Positions 26,931 to 40,169 of a stretch of 64,000 nt of DNA are shown piece after piece. Location: positions 13,640,001-13,704,000 of the forward strand of contig OZ038526.1 of NCBI GenBank assembly GCA_964036665.1, read 5' to 3'. Within the stretch, counting starts at the first letter, position 1. Each line of letters begins with the position of its first letter. Below the pieces are notes generated by a model that was not told the origin of the DNA, ran no database searches, and saw only the letters and a list, made by a program, of their open reading frames with translations. The position numbers were made by a program, and so were the translations under genes. The DNA comes from Gordius sp. MW1 (Eukaryota; Nematomorpha; Gordioida; Gordea; Gordiidae).

Positions 26931-29655
26931 CTATGATCCCAAGTAAAAATTTATCAGAATCTAAAAACTCTTACTTTGAAATCATGATCGCATAGAGCAG
27001 TTTTCAAAAATTAAGCACTCACGCTGCGATACAACAAACTATTCGCAACAATAAAACGTTGTCTTTCGTCAAAATGATAGTTCTCGCCGCTTAAAACCTT
27101 TTTTCGGAAATCAATCGAGGATAATAGGATTCTCAAATTGGCTTACTTTTATATATTTTTTCATGCTCTTTCACATAGAATCGAAAAAAATAAATATTTT
27201 TACCTCAAAATTTTTCACATATTTTTCTTTGAACCGTATTCATCCGTAAATGTCGTTTTCAGACGTGGTTTCTATGATCCCAAGTAAAAATTTATCAGAA
27301 TCTAAAAACTATTACTTTGAAATCATGATCGCATAGAGCAGTTTTCAAAAATTAAGCACTCACGTTGCGATACAACAAACTAATCGCAACAATAAAACGT
27401 TGTCTTTTGTAAAAATGATAGTTCTCGCCGCTTAAAACCTCTTTTCGGAAGTCAATCGACGATAATAGGATTCTCAAATTGGCTTACTTTTATATATTTT
27501 TTCATGCTCTTTCACAGAGAATCGAAAAAAATAAATATTTTTGCCTCAAAATTTTTCACTTATTTTTCTTTGAACCGTATTCATCCGATGAAAGTTGTCG
27601 TTTTCAGACGTGGTTTCTATGATCCCAAGTAAAAATTTATCAGAATCTAAAAACTATTACTTTGAAATCATGATCGCATAGAGCAGTTTTCAAAAATTAA
27701 GCACTCACCTTGCGATACAACAAACTAATCGCAACAATAAAACGTTGTCTTTTGTCAAAATGATAGTTCTCATAGCTTAAAACCTCTTTTCGGAAGTCAA
27801 TCGAGGATAATAGGATTCTCAAATTGGCTTACTTTTATATATTTTTTCATGCTCTTTCACATAGAATCGAAAAAAATAAATATTTTTACCTCAAAATTTT
27901 TCACATATTTTTCTTTGAACCGTATTCATCCGTAAAAAGTTGTCGTTTCAGACGTGGTTTCTATGATCCCAAGTAAAAATTTATCAGAATCTAAAAACTA
28001 TTACTTTGAAATCATGATCGCATAGAGCAGTTTTCAAAAATTAAGCACTCACGTTGCGATACAACAAACTAATCGCAACAATAAAACGTTGTCTTTTGTA
28101 AAAATGATAGTTCTCGCCGCTTAAAACCTCTTTTCGGAAGTCAATCGACGATAATAGGATTCTCAAATTGGCTTACTTTTATATATTTTTTCATGCTCTT
28201 TCACAGAGAATCGAAAAAAATAAATATTTTTGCCTCAAAATGTTTCACTTATTTTTCTTTGAACCGTATTCATCCGATGAAAGTTGTCGTTTTCAGACGT
28301 GGTTTCTATGATCCCAAGTAAAAATTTATCAGAATCTAAAAACTATTACTTTGAAATCATGATCGCATAGAGCAGTTTTCAAAAATTAAGCACTCACCTT
28401 GCGATACAACAAACTAATCGCAACAATAAAACGTTGTCTTTTGTCAAAATGATAGTTCTCATAGCTTAAAACCTCTTTTCGGAAGTCAATCGAGGATAAT
28501 AGGATTCTCAAATTGGCTTACTTATATATATTTTTTCATGCTCTTTCACATAGAATCGAAAAAAATAAATATTTTTACCTCAAAATTTTTCACATATTTT
28601 TCTTTGAACCGTATTCATCCGATGAAAGTTGTCGTTTTCAGACGTGGTTTCTATGATCCCAAGTAAAAATTTATCAGAATCTAAAAACTATTACTTTGAA
28701 GTCATGATCGCATAGAGCAGTTTTCAAAAATTAAGCACTCACCTTGCGATACAACAAACTAATCGCAACAATAAAACGTTGTCTTTTGTCAAAATGATAG
28801 TTCTCGCAGCTTAAAACCTCTTTTCGGAAGTCAATCGAGGATAATAGGATTCTCAAATTGGCTTACTTTTATATATTTTTTCATGCTCTTTCACATAGAA
28901 TCGAAAAAAATAAATATTTTTACCTCAAAATTTTTCACATATTTTTCTTTGAACCGTGTTCATCCGATGAAAGTTGTCGTTTTCAGACGTGGTTTCTATG
29001 ATCCCAAGTAAAAATTTATCAGAATCTAAAAACTCTTACTTTGAAATCATGATCGCATAGAGCAGTTTTCAAAAATTAAGCACTCACGCTGCGATACAAC
29101 AAACTATTCGCAACAATAAAACGTTGTCTTTCGTCAAAATGATAGTTCTCGCCGCTTAAAACCTTTTTTCGGAAATCAATCGAGGATAATAGGATTCTCA
29201 AATTGGCTTACTTTTATATATTTTTTCATGCTCTTTCACATAGAATCGAAAAAAATAAATATTTTTACCTCAAAATTTTTCACATATTTTTCTTTGAACC
29301 GTATTCATCCGTAAAAAGTTGTCGTTTTCAGACGTGGTTTCTATGATCCCAAGTAAAAATTTATCAGAATCTAAAAACTATTACTTTGAAATCATGATCG
29401 CATAGAGCAGTTTTCAAAAATTAAGCACTCACGTTGCGATACAACAAACTAATCGCAACAATAAAACGTTGTCTTTTGTAAAAATGATAGTTCTCGCCGC
29501 TTAAAACCTCTTTTCGGAAGTCAATCGACGATAATAGGATTCTCAAATTGGCTTACTTTTATATATTTTTTCATGCTCTTTCACAGAGAATCGAAAAAAA
29601 TAAATATTTTTGCCTCAAAATTTTTCACTTATTTTTCTTTGAACCGTATTCATCC
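26930..29655 (+). repeat. Duplicated 2.7-kb satellite block, copy 1 (lag 4,820)
   Basis: Markers here recur 4,820 bp downstream: 'tcgtcaaaat' at 27066 and 29131 pairs with 31886 and 33951, and the shortened 'catccgtaaatgtcg' at 27241 pairs with 32061. The left edge lies between about 26,905 and 26,970. The right edge is near 29,655, where this copy reads 'catccgtaaaaag' and the other 'catccgatgaaag'. Inside are 'ctcatagctt' monomers and a 'tgtcgtttcag' 1-bp-loss monomer. Confidence 0.8.
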
Positions 29656-31720
29656 GTAAAAAGTTGTCGTTTCAGACGTGGTTTCTATGATCCCAAGTAA
29701 AAATTTATCAGAATCTAAAAACTATTACTTTGAAATCATGATCGCATAGAGCAGTTTTCAAAAATTAAGCACTCACCTTGCGATACAACAAACTAATCGC
29801 AACAATAAAACGTTGTCTTTTGTCAAAATGATAGTTCTCGCAGCTTAAAACCTCTTTTCGGAAGTCAATCGAGGATAATAGGATTCTCAAATTGGCTTAC
29901 TTTTATATATTTTTTCATGCTCTTTCACAGAGAATCGAAAAAAATAAATATTTTTACCTCAAAATTTTTAACATATTTTTCTTTGAACCGTATTCATCCG
30001 ATGAAAGTTTTCGTTTTCAGACGTGGTTTCTATGATCCCAAGTAAAAATTTACCAGAATCTAAAAACTCTTACTTTGAAATCATGATCGCATAGAGCAGT
30101 TTTCAAAAATTAAGCACTCACGTTGCGATACAAAAACTAATCGCAACAATAAAACGTTGTCTTTTGTCAAAATGATAGTTCTCGAAGCTTAAAACCTCTT
30201 TTCGGAAGTCAATCGAGGATAATAGGATTCTCAAATTGGCTTACTTTTATATATTTTTTCATGCTCTTTCACAGAGAATCGAAAAAAATAAATATTTTTA
30301 CCTCAAAATTTTTCACATATTTTTCTTTGATCCGTATTCATCCGATGAAAGTTGTCGTTTTCAGACGTGGTTTCTATGATCCCAAGTAAAAATTTACCAG
30401 AATCTAAAAACTATTACTTTGAAATCATGATCGCATAGAGCAGTTTTCAAAAATTAAGCACTCACGTTGCGATACAAAAACTAATCGCAACAATAAAACG
30501 TTGTCTTTTGTCAAAATGATAGTTCTCGCAGCTTAAAACCTCTTTTCGGAAGTCAATCGAGGATAATAGGATTCTCAAATTGGCTTACTTTTATATATTT
30601 TTTCATGCTCTTTCACAGAGAATCGAAAAAAATAAATATTTTTACCTCAAAATTTTTAACATATTTTTCTTTGAACCGTATTCATCCGATGAAAGTTTTC
30701 GTTTTCAGACGTGGTTTCTATGATCCCAAGTAAAAATTTATCAGAATCTAAAAACTATTACTTTGAAGTCATGATCGCATAGAGCAGTTTTCAAAAATTA
30801 AGCACTCACCTTGCGATACAACAAACTAATCGCAACAATAAAACGTTGTCTTTTGTCAAAATGATAGTTCTCGCAGCTTAAAACCTCTTTTCGGAAGTCA
30901 ATCGAGGATAATAGGATTCTCAAATTGGCTTACTTTTATATATTTTTTCATGCTCTTTCACAGAGAATCGAAAAAAATAAATATTTTTACCTCAAAATTT
31001 TTAACATATTTTTCTTTGAACCGTATTCATCCGATGAAAGTTTTCGTTTTCAGACGTGGTTTCTATGATCCCAAGTAAAAATTTACCAGAATCTAAAAAC
31101 TCTTACTTTGAAATCATGATCGCATAGAGCAGTTTTCAAAAATTAAGCACTCACGTTGCGATACAAAAACTAATCGCAACAATAAAACGTTGTCTTTTGT
31201 CAAAATGATAGTTCTCGCAGCTTAAAACCTCTTTTCGGAATTCAATCGAGGATAATAGGATTCTCAAATTGGCTTACTTTTAAATATTTTTTCATGCTCT
31301 TTCACAGAGAATCGAAAAAAATAAATATTTTTACCTCAAAATTTTTCACATATTTTTCTTTGATCCGTATTCATCCGATGAAAGTTGTCGTTTTCAGACG
31401 TGGTTTCTATGATCCCAAGTAAAAATTTACCAGAATCTAAAAACTATTACTTTGAAATCATGATCGCATAGAGCAGTTTTCAAAAATTAAGCACTCACGT
31501 TGCGATACAAAAACTAATCGCAACAATAAAACGTTGTCTTTTGTCAAAATGATAGTTCTCGCAGCTTAAAACCTCTTTTCGGAAGTCAATTGAGGATAAT
31601 AGGATTCTCAAATTGGCTTACTTTTATATATTTTTTCATGCTCTTTCACAGAGAATCGAAAAAAATAAATATTTTTGCCTCAAAATTTTTCACTTATTTT
31701 TCTTTGAACCGTATTCATCC
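29656..31720 (+). repeat. Island of D-type monomers within domain C
   Basis: About six monomers carrying variants otherwise typical of domain D: the 1-bp loss 'gatacaaaaact' (near 30130, 30474, 31160, 31505; the first ones in the window), 'cagagaatcg', 'atttaccag', 'tttttaacat' and 'tttgatccg'. A three-monomer step of 1,033 bp is visible ('gaaagttttcg' at about 30004 and 31037). The island sits exactly between the two copies of the 2.7-kb duplicated block. Confidence 0.7.
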
Positions 31721-34455
31721 GATGAAAGTTGTCGTTTTCAGACGTGGTTTCTATGATCCCAAGTAAAAATTTATCAGAATCTAAAAACTCTTACTTTGAA
31801 ATCATGATCGCATAGAGCAGTTTTCAAAAATTAAGCACTCACGCTGCGATACAACAAACTATTCGCAACAATAAAACGTTGTCTTTCGTCAAAATGATAG
31901 TTCTCGCCACTTAAAACCTTTTTTCGGAAATCAATCGAGGATAATAGGATTCTCAAATTGGCTTACTTTTATATATTTTTTCATGCTCTTTCACATAGAA
32001 TCGAAAAAAATAAATATTTTTACCTCAAAATTTTTCACATATTTTTCTTTGAACCGTATTCATCCGTAAATGTCGTTTTCAGACGTGGTTTCTATGATCC
32101 CAAGTAAAAATTTATCAGAATCTAAAAACTATTACTTTGAAATCATGATCGCATAGAGCAGTTTTCAAAAATTAAGCACTCACGTTGCGATACAACAAAC
32201 TAATCGCAACAATAAAACGTTGTCTTTTGTAAAAATGATAGTTCTCGCCGCTTAAAACCTCTTTTCGGAAGTCAATCGACGATAATAGGATTCTCAAATT
32301 GGCTTACTTTTATATATTTTTTCATGCTCTTTCACAGAGAATCGAAAAAAATAAATATTTTTGCCTCAAAATTTTTCACTTATTTTTCTTTGAACCGTAT
32401 TCATCCGATGAAAGTTGTCGTTTTCAGACGTGGTTTCTATGATCCCAAGTAAAAATTTATCAGAATCTAAAAACTATTACTTTGAAATCATGATCGCATA
32501 GAGCAGTTTTCAAAAATTAAGCACTCACCTTGCGATACAACAAACTAATCGCAACAATAAAACGTTGTCTTTTGTCAAAATGATAGTTCTCATAGCTTAA
32601 AACCTCTTTTCGGAAGTCAATCGAGGATAATAGGATTCTCAAATTGGCTTACTTTTATATATTTTTTCATGCTCTTTCACATAGAATCGAAAAAAATAAA
32701 TATTTTTACCTCAAAATTTTTCACATATTTTTCTTTGAACCGTATTCATCCGTAAAAAGTTGTCGTTTCAGACGTGGTTTCTATGATCCCAAGTAAAAAT
32801 TTATCAGAATCTAAAAACTATTACTTTGAAATCATGATCGCATAGAGCAGTTTTCAAAAATTAAGCACTCACGTTGCGATACAACAAACTAATCGCAACA
32901 ATAAAACGTTGTCTTTTGTAAAAATGATAGTTCTCGCCGCTTAAAACCTCTTTTCGGAAGTCAATCGACGATAATAGGATTCTCAAATTGGCTTACTTTT
33001 ATATATTTTTTCATGCTCTTTCACAGAGAATCGAAAAAAATAAATATTTTTGCCTCAAAATTTTTCACTTATTTTTCTTTGAACCGTATTCATCCGATGA
33101 AAGTTGTCGTTTTCAGACGTGGTTTCTATGATCCCAAGTAAAAATTTATCAGAATCTAAAAACTATTACTTTGAAATCATGATCGCATAGAGCAGTTTTC
33201 AAAAATTAAGCACTCACCTTGCGATACAACAAACTAATCGCAACAATAAAACGTTGTCTTTTGTCAAAATGATAGTTCTCATAGCTTAAAACCTCTTTTC
33301 GGAAGTCAATCGAGGATAATAGGATTCTCAAATTGGCTTACTTATATATATTTTTTCATGCTCTTTCACATAGAATCGAAAAAAATAAATATTTTTACCT
33401 CAAAATTTTTCACATATTTTTCTTTGAACCGTATTCATCCGATGAAAGTTGTCGTTTTCAGACGTGGTTTCTATGATCCCAAGTAAAAATTTATCAGAAT
33501 CTAAAAACTATTACTTTGAAGTCATGATCGCATAGAGCAGTTTTCAAAAATTAAGCACTCACCTTGCGATACAACAAACTAATCGCAACAATAAAACGTT
33601 GTCTTTTGTCAAAATGATAGTTCTCGCAGCTTAAAACCTCTTTTCGGAAGTCAATCGAGGATAATAGGATTCTCAAATTGGCTTACTTTTATATATTTTT
33701 TCATGCCCTTTCACATAGAATCGAAAAAAATAAATATTTTTACCTCAAAATTTTTCACATATTTTTCTTTGAACCGTGTTCATCCGATGAAAGTTGTCGT
33801 TTTCAGACGTGGTTTCTATGATCCCAAGTAAAAATTTATCAGAATCTAAAAACTCTTACTTTGAAATCATGATCGCATAGAGCAGTTTTCAAAAATTAAG
33901 CACTCACGCTGCGATACAACAAACTATTCGCAACAATAAAACGTTGTCTTTCGTCAAAATGATAGTTCTCGCCGCTTAAAACCTTTTTTCGGAAATCAAT
34001 CGAGGATAATAGGATTCTCAAATTGGCTTACTTTTATATATTTTTTCATGCTCTTTCACATAGAATCGAAAAAAATAAATATTTTTACCTCAAAATTTTT
34101 CACATATTTTTCTTTGAACCGTATTCATCCGTAAAAAGTTGTCGTTTTCAGACGTGGTTTCTATGATCCCAAGTAAAAATTTATCAGAATCTAAAAACTA
34201 TTACTTTGAAATCATGATCGCATAGAGCAGTTTTCAAAAATTAAGCACTCACGTTGCGATACAACAAACTAATCGCAACAATAAAGATAGTTCTCGCCGC
34301 TTAAAACCTCTTTTCGGAAGTCAATCGACGATAATAGGATTCTCAAATTGGCTTACTTTTATATATTTTTTCATGCTCTTTCACAGAGAATCGAAAAAAA
34401 TAAATATTTTTGCCTCAAAATTTTTCACTTATTTTTCTTTGAACCGTATTCATCC
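31721..34455 (+). repeat. Duplicated 2.7-kb satellite block, copy 2
   Basis: Matches about 26,930-29,655 at lag 4,820, changing to 4,800 after a 20-bp deletion at 34285. Only a handful of other differences were seen by eye, for example 'gccacttaaaa' near 31906 against 'gccgcttaaaa', and 'catgccctttc' near 33703 against 'catgctctttc'. The closeness of the copies implies a recent event. Confidence 0.8.
34285..34286 (+). other. Unique 20-bp deletion within a monomer
   Basis: 'aataaagatagttc' lacks the 20 bases that normally separate 'aataaa' from 'gatagttc'. The matching place in copy 1 (about 29,465-29,490) is complete, so the loss followed the 4,820-bp-lag duplication. Confidence 0.85.
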
Positions 34456-36600
34456 GATGAAAGTTGTCGTTTTCAGACGTGGTTTCTATGATCCCAAGTA
34501 AAAATTTATCAGAATCTAAAAACTATTACTTTGAAATCATGATCGCATAGAGCAGTTTTCAAAAATTAAGCACTCACCTTGCGATACAACAAACTAATCG
34601 CAACAATAAAACGTTGTCTTTTGTCAAAATGATAGTTCTCATAGCTTAAAACCTCTTTTCGGAAGTCAATCGAGGATAATAGGATTCTCAAATTGGCTTA
34701 CTTTTATATATTTTTTCATGCTCTTTCACATAGAATCGAAAAAAATAAATATTTTTACCTCAAAATTTTTCACATATTTTTCTTTGAACCGTATTCATCC
34801 GTAAAAAGTTGTCGTTTCAGACGTGGTTTCTATGATCCCAAGTAAAAATTTATCAGAATCTAAAAACTATTACTTTGAAATCATGATCGCATAGAGCAGT
34901 TTTCAAAAATTAAGCACTCACGTTGCGATACAACAAACTAATCGCAACAATAAAACGTTGTCTTTTGTAAAAATGATAGTTCTCGCCGCTTAAAACCTCT
35001 TTTCGGAAGTCAATCGACGATAATAGGATTCTCAAATTGGCTTACTTTTATATATTTTTTCATGCTCTTTCACAGAGAATCGAAAAAAATAAATATTTTT
35101 GCCTCAAAATTTTTCACTTATTTTTCTTTGAACCGTATTCATCCGATGAAAGTTGTCGTTTTCAGACGTGGTTTCTATGATCCCAAGTAAAAATTTATCA
35201 GAATCTAAAAACTATTACTTTGAAATCATGATCGCATAGAGCAGTTTTCAAAAATTAAGCACTCACCTTGCGATACAACAAACTAATCGCAACAATAAAA
35301 CGTTGTCTTTTGTCAAAATGATAGTTCTCATAGCTTAAAACCTCTTTTCGGAAGTCAATCGAGGATAATAGGATTCTCAAATTGGCTTACTTATATATAT
35401 TTTTTCATGCTCTTTCACATAGAATCGAAAAAAATAAATATTTTTACCTCAAAATTTTTCACATATTTTTCTTTGAACCGTATTTATCCGATGAAAGTTG
35501 TCGTTTTCAGACGTGGTTTCTATGATCCCAAGTAAAAATTTATCAGAATCTAAAAACTATTACTTTGAAATCATAATCGCATAGAGCAGTTTTCAAAAAT
35601 TAAGCACTCACCTTGCGATACAACAAACTGATCGCAACAATAAAACGTTGTCTTTTGTCAAAATGATAGTTCTCGCAGCTTAAAACCTCTTTTCGGAAGT
35701 CAATCGAGGATAATAGGATTCTCAAATTGGCTTACTTTTATATATTTTTTCATGCTCTTTCACATAGAATCGAAAAAAATAAATATTTTTACCTCAAAAT
35801 TTTTCACATATTTTTCTTTGAACCGTATTCATCCGATGAAAGTTGTCGTTTTCAGACGTGGTTTCTATGATCCCAAGTAAAAATTTATCAGAATCTAAAA
35901 ACTATTACTTTGAAATCATGATCGCATAGAGCAGTTTTCAAAAATTAAGCACTCACCTTGCGATACAACAAACTAATCGCAACAATAAAACGTTGTCTTT
36001 TGTCAAAATGATAGTTCTCGCAGCTTAAAACCTCTTTTCGGAAGTCAATCGAGGATAATAGGATTCTCAACTTGGCTTACTTTTATATATTTTTTCATGC
36101 TCTTTCATAGAATCGAAAAAAATAAATATTTTTACCTCAAAATTTTTCACATATTTTTCTTTGAACCGTGTTCATCCGATGAAAGTTGTCGTTTTCAGAC
36201 GTGGTTTCTATGATCCCAAGTAAAAATTTATCAGAATCTAAAAACTCTTACTTTGAAATCATGATCGCATAGAGCAGTTTTCAAAAATTAAGCACTCACG
36301 CTGCGATACAACAAACTATTCGCAACAATAAAACGTTGTCTTTCGTCAAAATGATAGTTCTCGCCGCTTAAAACCTTTTTTCGGAAATCAATCGAGGATA
36401 ATAGGATTCTCAAATTGGCTTACTTTTATATATTTTTTCATGCTCTTTCACATAGAATCGAAAAAAATAAATATTTTTACCTCAAAATTTTTCACATATT
36501 TTTCTTTGAACCGTATTCATCCGATGAAAGTTGTCGTTTTCAGACGTGGTTTCTATGATCCCAAGTAAAAATTTATCAAAATCTAAAAACTATTACTTTG
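34456..36600 (+). repeat. Domain C, right part
   Basis: C-type monomers continue: 'ctcatagctt' near 34638 and 35328, 'cgacgataat' near 34326 and 35015, and a last 'cgctgcg ... gtctttcgtc' monomer (tcgtc at 36343). The variants then give way to domain D forms. No other element is seen. Confidence 0.65.
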
Positions 36601-38409
36601 AAATCATGATCGCATAGAGCAGTTTTTAAAAATTAAGCACTCACGTTGCGATACAACAAACTAATCGCAACAATAAAACGTTGTCTTTTGTCAAAATGAT
36701 AGTTCTCGCCGCTTAAAACCTCTTTTCGGAAATCAATCGAGGATATAAGGATTCTCAAATTGGCTTACTTTTATATATTTTTTCATGCTCTTTCACATAG
36801 AATCGAAAAAAATAAATATTTTTACCTCAAAATTTTTCACATATTTTTCTTTGAACCGTATTCATCCGATGAAAGTTGTCGTTTTCAGACGTGGTTTCTA
36901 TGATCCCAAGTAAAAATTTATCAGAATTTAAAAACTATTACTTTGAAATCATGATCGAATAGAGCAGTTTTCAAAAATTAAGCACTCACGTTGCGATACA
37001 ACAAACTAATCGCAACAATAAAACGTTGTCTTTTGTCAAAATGATAGTTCTCGCAGCTTAAAACCTCTTTTCGGAAGTCAATCGAGGATAATAGGATTCT
37101 CAAATTGGCTTACTTTTATATATTTTTTCATGCTCTTTCACAGAGAATCGAAAAAAATAAATATTTTTACCTCAAAATTTTTAACATATTTTTCTTTGAA
37201 CCGTATTCATCCGATGAAAGTTTTCGTTTTCAGACGTGGTTTCTATGATCCCAAGTAAAAATTTACCAGAATCTAAAAACTCTTACTTTGAAATCATGAT
37301 CGCATAGAGCAGTTTTCAAAAATTAAGCACTCACGTTGCGATACAAAAACTAATCGCAACAATAAAACGTTGTCTTTTGTCAAAATGATAGTTCTCGCAG
37401 CTTAAAACCTCTTTTCGGAAGTCAATTGAGGATAATAGGATTCTCAAATTGGCTTACTTTTATATATTTTTTCATGCTCTTTCACAGAGAATCGAAAAAA
37501 ATAAATATTTTTACCTCAAATTTTTTCACATATTTTTCTTTGAACCGTATTCATCCGATGAAAGTTGTCGTTTTCAGACGTGGTTTCTATGATCCCAAGT
37601 AAAAATTTACCAGAATCTAAAAACTATTACTTTGAAATCATGATCGCATAGAGCAGTTTTCAAAAATTAAGCACTCACGTTGCGATACAAAAACTAATCG
37701 CAACAATAAAACGTTGTCTTTTGTCAAAATGATAGTTCTCGCAGCTTAAAACCTCTTTTCGGAAGTCAATCGAGGATAATAGGATTCTCAAATTGGCTTA
37801 CTTTTATATATTTTTTCATGCTCTTTCACATAGAATCGAAAAAAATAAATATTTTTACCTCAAAATTTTTCACATATTTTTCTTTGAACCGTATTCATCC
37901 GATGAAAGTTGTCGTTTTCAGACGTGGTTTCTATGATCCCAAGTAAAAATTTACCAGAATCTAAAAACTATTACTTTGAAATCATGATCGCATAGAGCAG
38001 TTTTCAAAAATTAAGCACTCACGTTGCGATACAACAAACTAATCGCAACAATAAAACGTTGTCTTTTGTCAAAATGATAGTTCTCGCAGCTTAAAACCTC
38101 TTTTCGGAAGTCAATCGAGGATAATAGGATTCTCAAATTGGCTTACTTTTATATATTTTTTCATGCTCTTTCACAGAGAATCAAAAAAAATAAATATTTT
38201 TACCTCAAAATTTTTCACATATTTTTCTTTGAACCGTATTCATCCGATGAAAGTTGTCGTTTTCAGACGTGGTTTCTATGATCCCAAGTAAAAATTTACC
38301 AGAATCTAAAAACTATTACTTTGAAATCATGATCGCAGAGCAGTTTTTAAAAATTAAGCACTCACGATGCGATACAAAAACTAATCGCAGCAATAAAACG
38401 TTGCCTTTT
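36601..38409 (+). repeat. Domain D, left part
   Basis: Satellite monomers dominated by 'cagagaatcg', 'atttaccag' and, in several, 'gatacaaaaact'. The monomer at about 38,190-38,440 has private changes ('gatcgcagagc', 'cacgatgcg', 'ttgccttttg'). Its 60-codon open frame at 38254-38436 depends on those small changes and looks incidental. Confidence 0.65.
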
Positions 38410-40169
38410 GTCAAAATGATAGTTCTCGCAGCTTAAAACCTCTTTTCGGAAGTCAATCGAGGATAATAGGATTCTCAAATTGGCTTACTTTTATATATTT
38501 TTTCATGCTCTTTCACAGAGAATCGAAAAAAATAAATATTTTTACCTCAAAATTTTTCACATATTTTTCTTTGAACCGTATTCATCCGATGAAAGTTGTC
38601 GTTTTCAGACGTGGTTTCTATGATCCCAAGTAAAAATTTATCAGAATCTAAAAACTATTACTTTGAAATCATGATCGCATAGAGCAGTTTTCAAAAATTA
38701 AGCACTCACGTTGCGATACAACAAACTAATCGCAACAATAAAACGTTGTCTTTTGTCAAAATGATAGTTCTCGCAGCTTAAAACCTCTTTTCGGAAGTCA
38801 ATCGAGGATAATAGGATTCTCAAATTGGCTTACTTTTATATATTTTTTCATGCTCTTTCACAGAGAATCGAAAAAAATAAATATTTTTACATCAAAATTT
38901 TTCACATATTTTTCTTTGAACCGTATTCATCCGATGAAAGTTGTCGTTTTCAGACGTGGTTTCTATGATCCCAAGTAAAAATTTACCAGAATCTAAAAAC
39001 TCTTACTTTGAAATCATGATCGCATAGAGCAGTTTTCAAAAATTAAGCACTCACGTTGCGATACAAAAACTAATCGCAACAATAAAACGTTGTCTTTTGT
39101 CAAAATGATAGTTCTCGCAGCTTAAAACCTCTTTTCGGAAGTCAATCGAGGATAATAGGATTCTCAAATTGGCTTACTTTTATATATTTTTTCATGCTCT
39201 TTCACAGAGAATCGAAAAAAATAAATATTTTTACCTCAAATTTTTTAACATATTTTTCTTTGAACCGTATTCATCCGATGAAATTTGTCGTTTTCAGACG
39301 TGGTTTCTATGATCCCAAGTAAAAATTTACCAGAATCTAAAAACTATTACTTTGAAATCATGATCGCATAAGGCAGTTTTCAAAAATTAAGCACTCACGT
39401 TGCGATACAACAAACTAATCGCAACAATAAAACGTTGTCTTTTGTCAAAATGATAGTTCTCGCAGCTTAAAACCTCTTTTCGGAAGTCAATCGAGGATAA
39501 TAGGATTCTCAAATTGGCTTACTTTTATATATTTTTTCATGCTCTTTCACTGGCTTACTTTTATATATTTTTTCATGCTCTTTCACATAGAATCGAAAAA
39601 AATAAATATTTTTACCTCAAAATTTTTCACATATTTTTCTTTGAACCGTATTCATCCGATGAAAGTTGTCGTTTTCAGACGTGGTTTCTATGATCCCAAG
39701 TAAAAATTTATCAGAATCTAAAAACTATTACTTTGAAATCATGATCGCATAGAGCAGTTTTCAAAAATTAAGCACTCACCTTGCGATACAACAAACTAAT
39801 CGCAACAATAAAACGTTGTCTTTTGTCAAAATGATAGTTCTCGCAGCTTAAAACCTCTTTTCGGAAGTCAATCAAGGATAATAGGATTCTCAAATTGGCT
39901 TACTTTTATATATTTTTTCATGCTCTTTCACATAGAATCGAAAAAAATAAATATTTTTACCTCAAAATTTTTCACATATTTTTTATTGAACCGTATTCAT
40001 CCGATGAAAGTTGTCGTTTTCAGACGTGGTTTCTATGATCCCAAGTAAAAATTTACCAGAATCTAAAAACTATTACTTTGAAATCATGATCGCATAGAGC
40101 AGTTTTCAAAAATTAAGCACTCACGTTGCGATACAACAAACTAATCGCAACAATAAAACGTTGTCTTTT
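38410..40169 (+). repeat. 1,760-bp HOR, copy 1 (5 monomers plus 36 bp)
   Basis: Matches the next 1,760 bp. Shared markers are 'acatcaaaattttt' (about 38889 and 40649), 'aaattttttaacat' (about 39238 and 40998), 'cataaggcag' (39367 and 41127), and the 36-bp tandem duplication at 39551 and 41311. The length fits 5 x 345 + 36 - 1. The left edge is set by 'ttgccttttg' at 38400, not shared with 40160. Confidence 0.78.
39515..39586 (+). repeat. 36-bp tandem duplication inside a monomer (first of three)
   Basis: The segment from 'tggcttac' to 'ctttcac' (36 bp, including the TATATAT run) occurs twice in a row, giving a monomer of 381 bp. The second copy starts at 39551, and the same feature is at 41311 and 43416. 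Its presence in three places at HOR spacing shows one origin and later spread with the surrounding block. Confidence 0.88.

Noticed and set aside
25970-36360. Compensatory evolution in the dyad ('cgctgcg ... attcgcaac' monomers)
   Set aside because: Both arms change together, but the new bases give C-A and T-T mismatches and do not restore pairing.
38254-38436. 60-codon open frame
   Set aside because: It arises from small private changes in one monomer and corresponds to ordinary satellite in all others.
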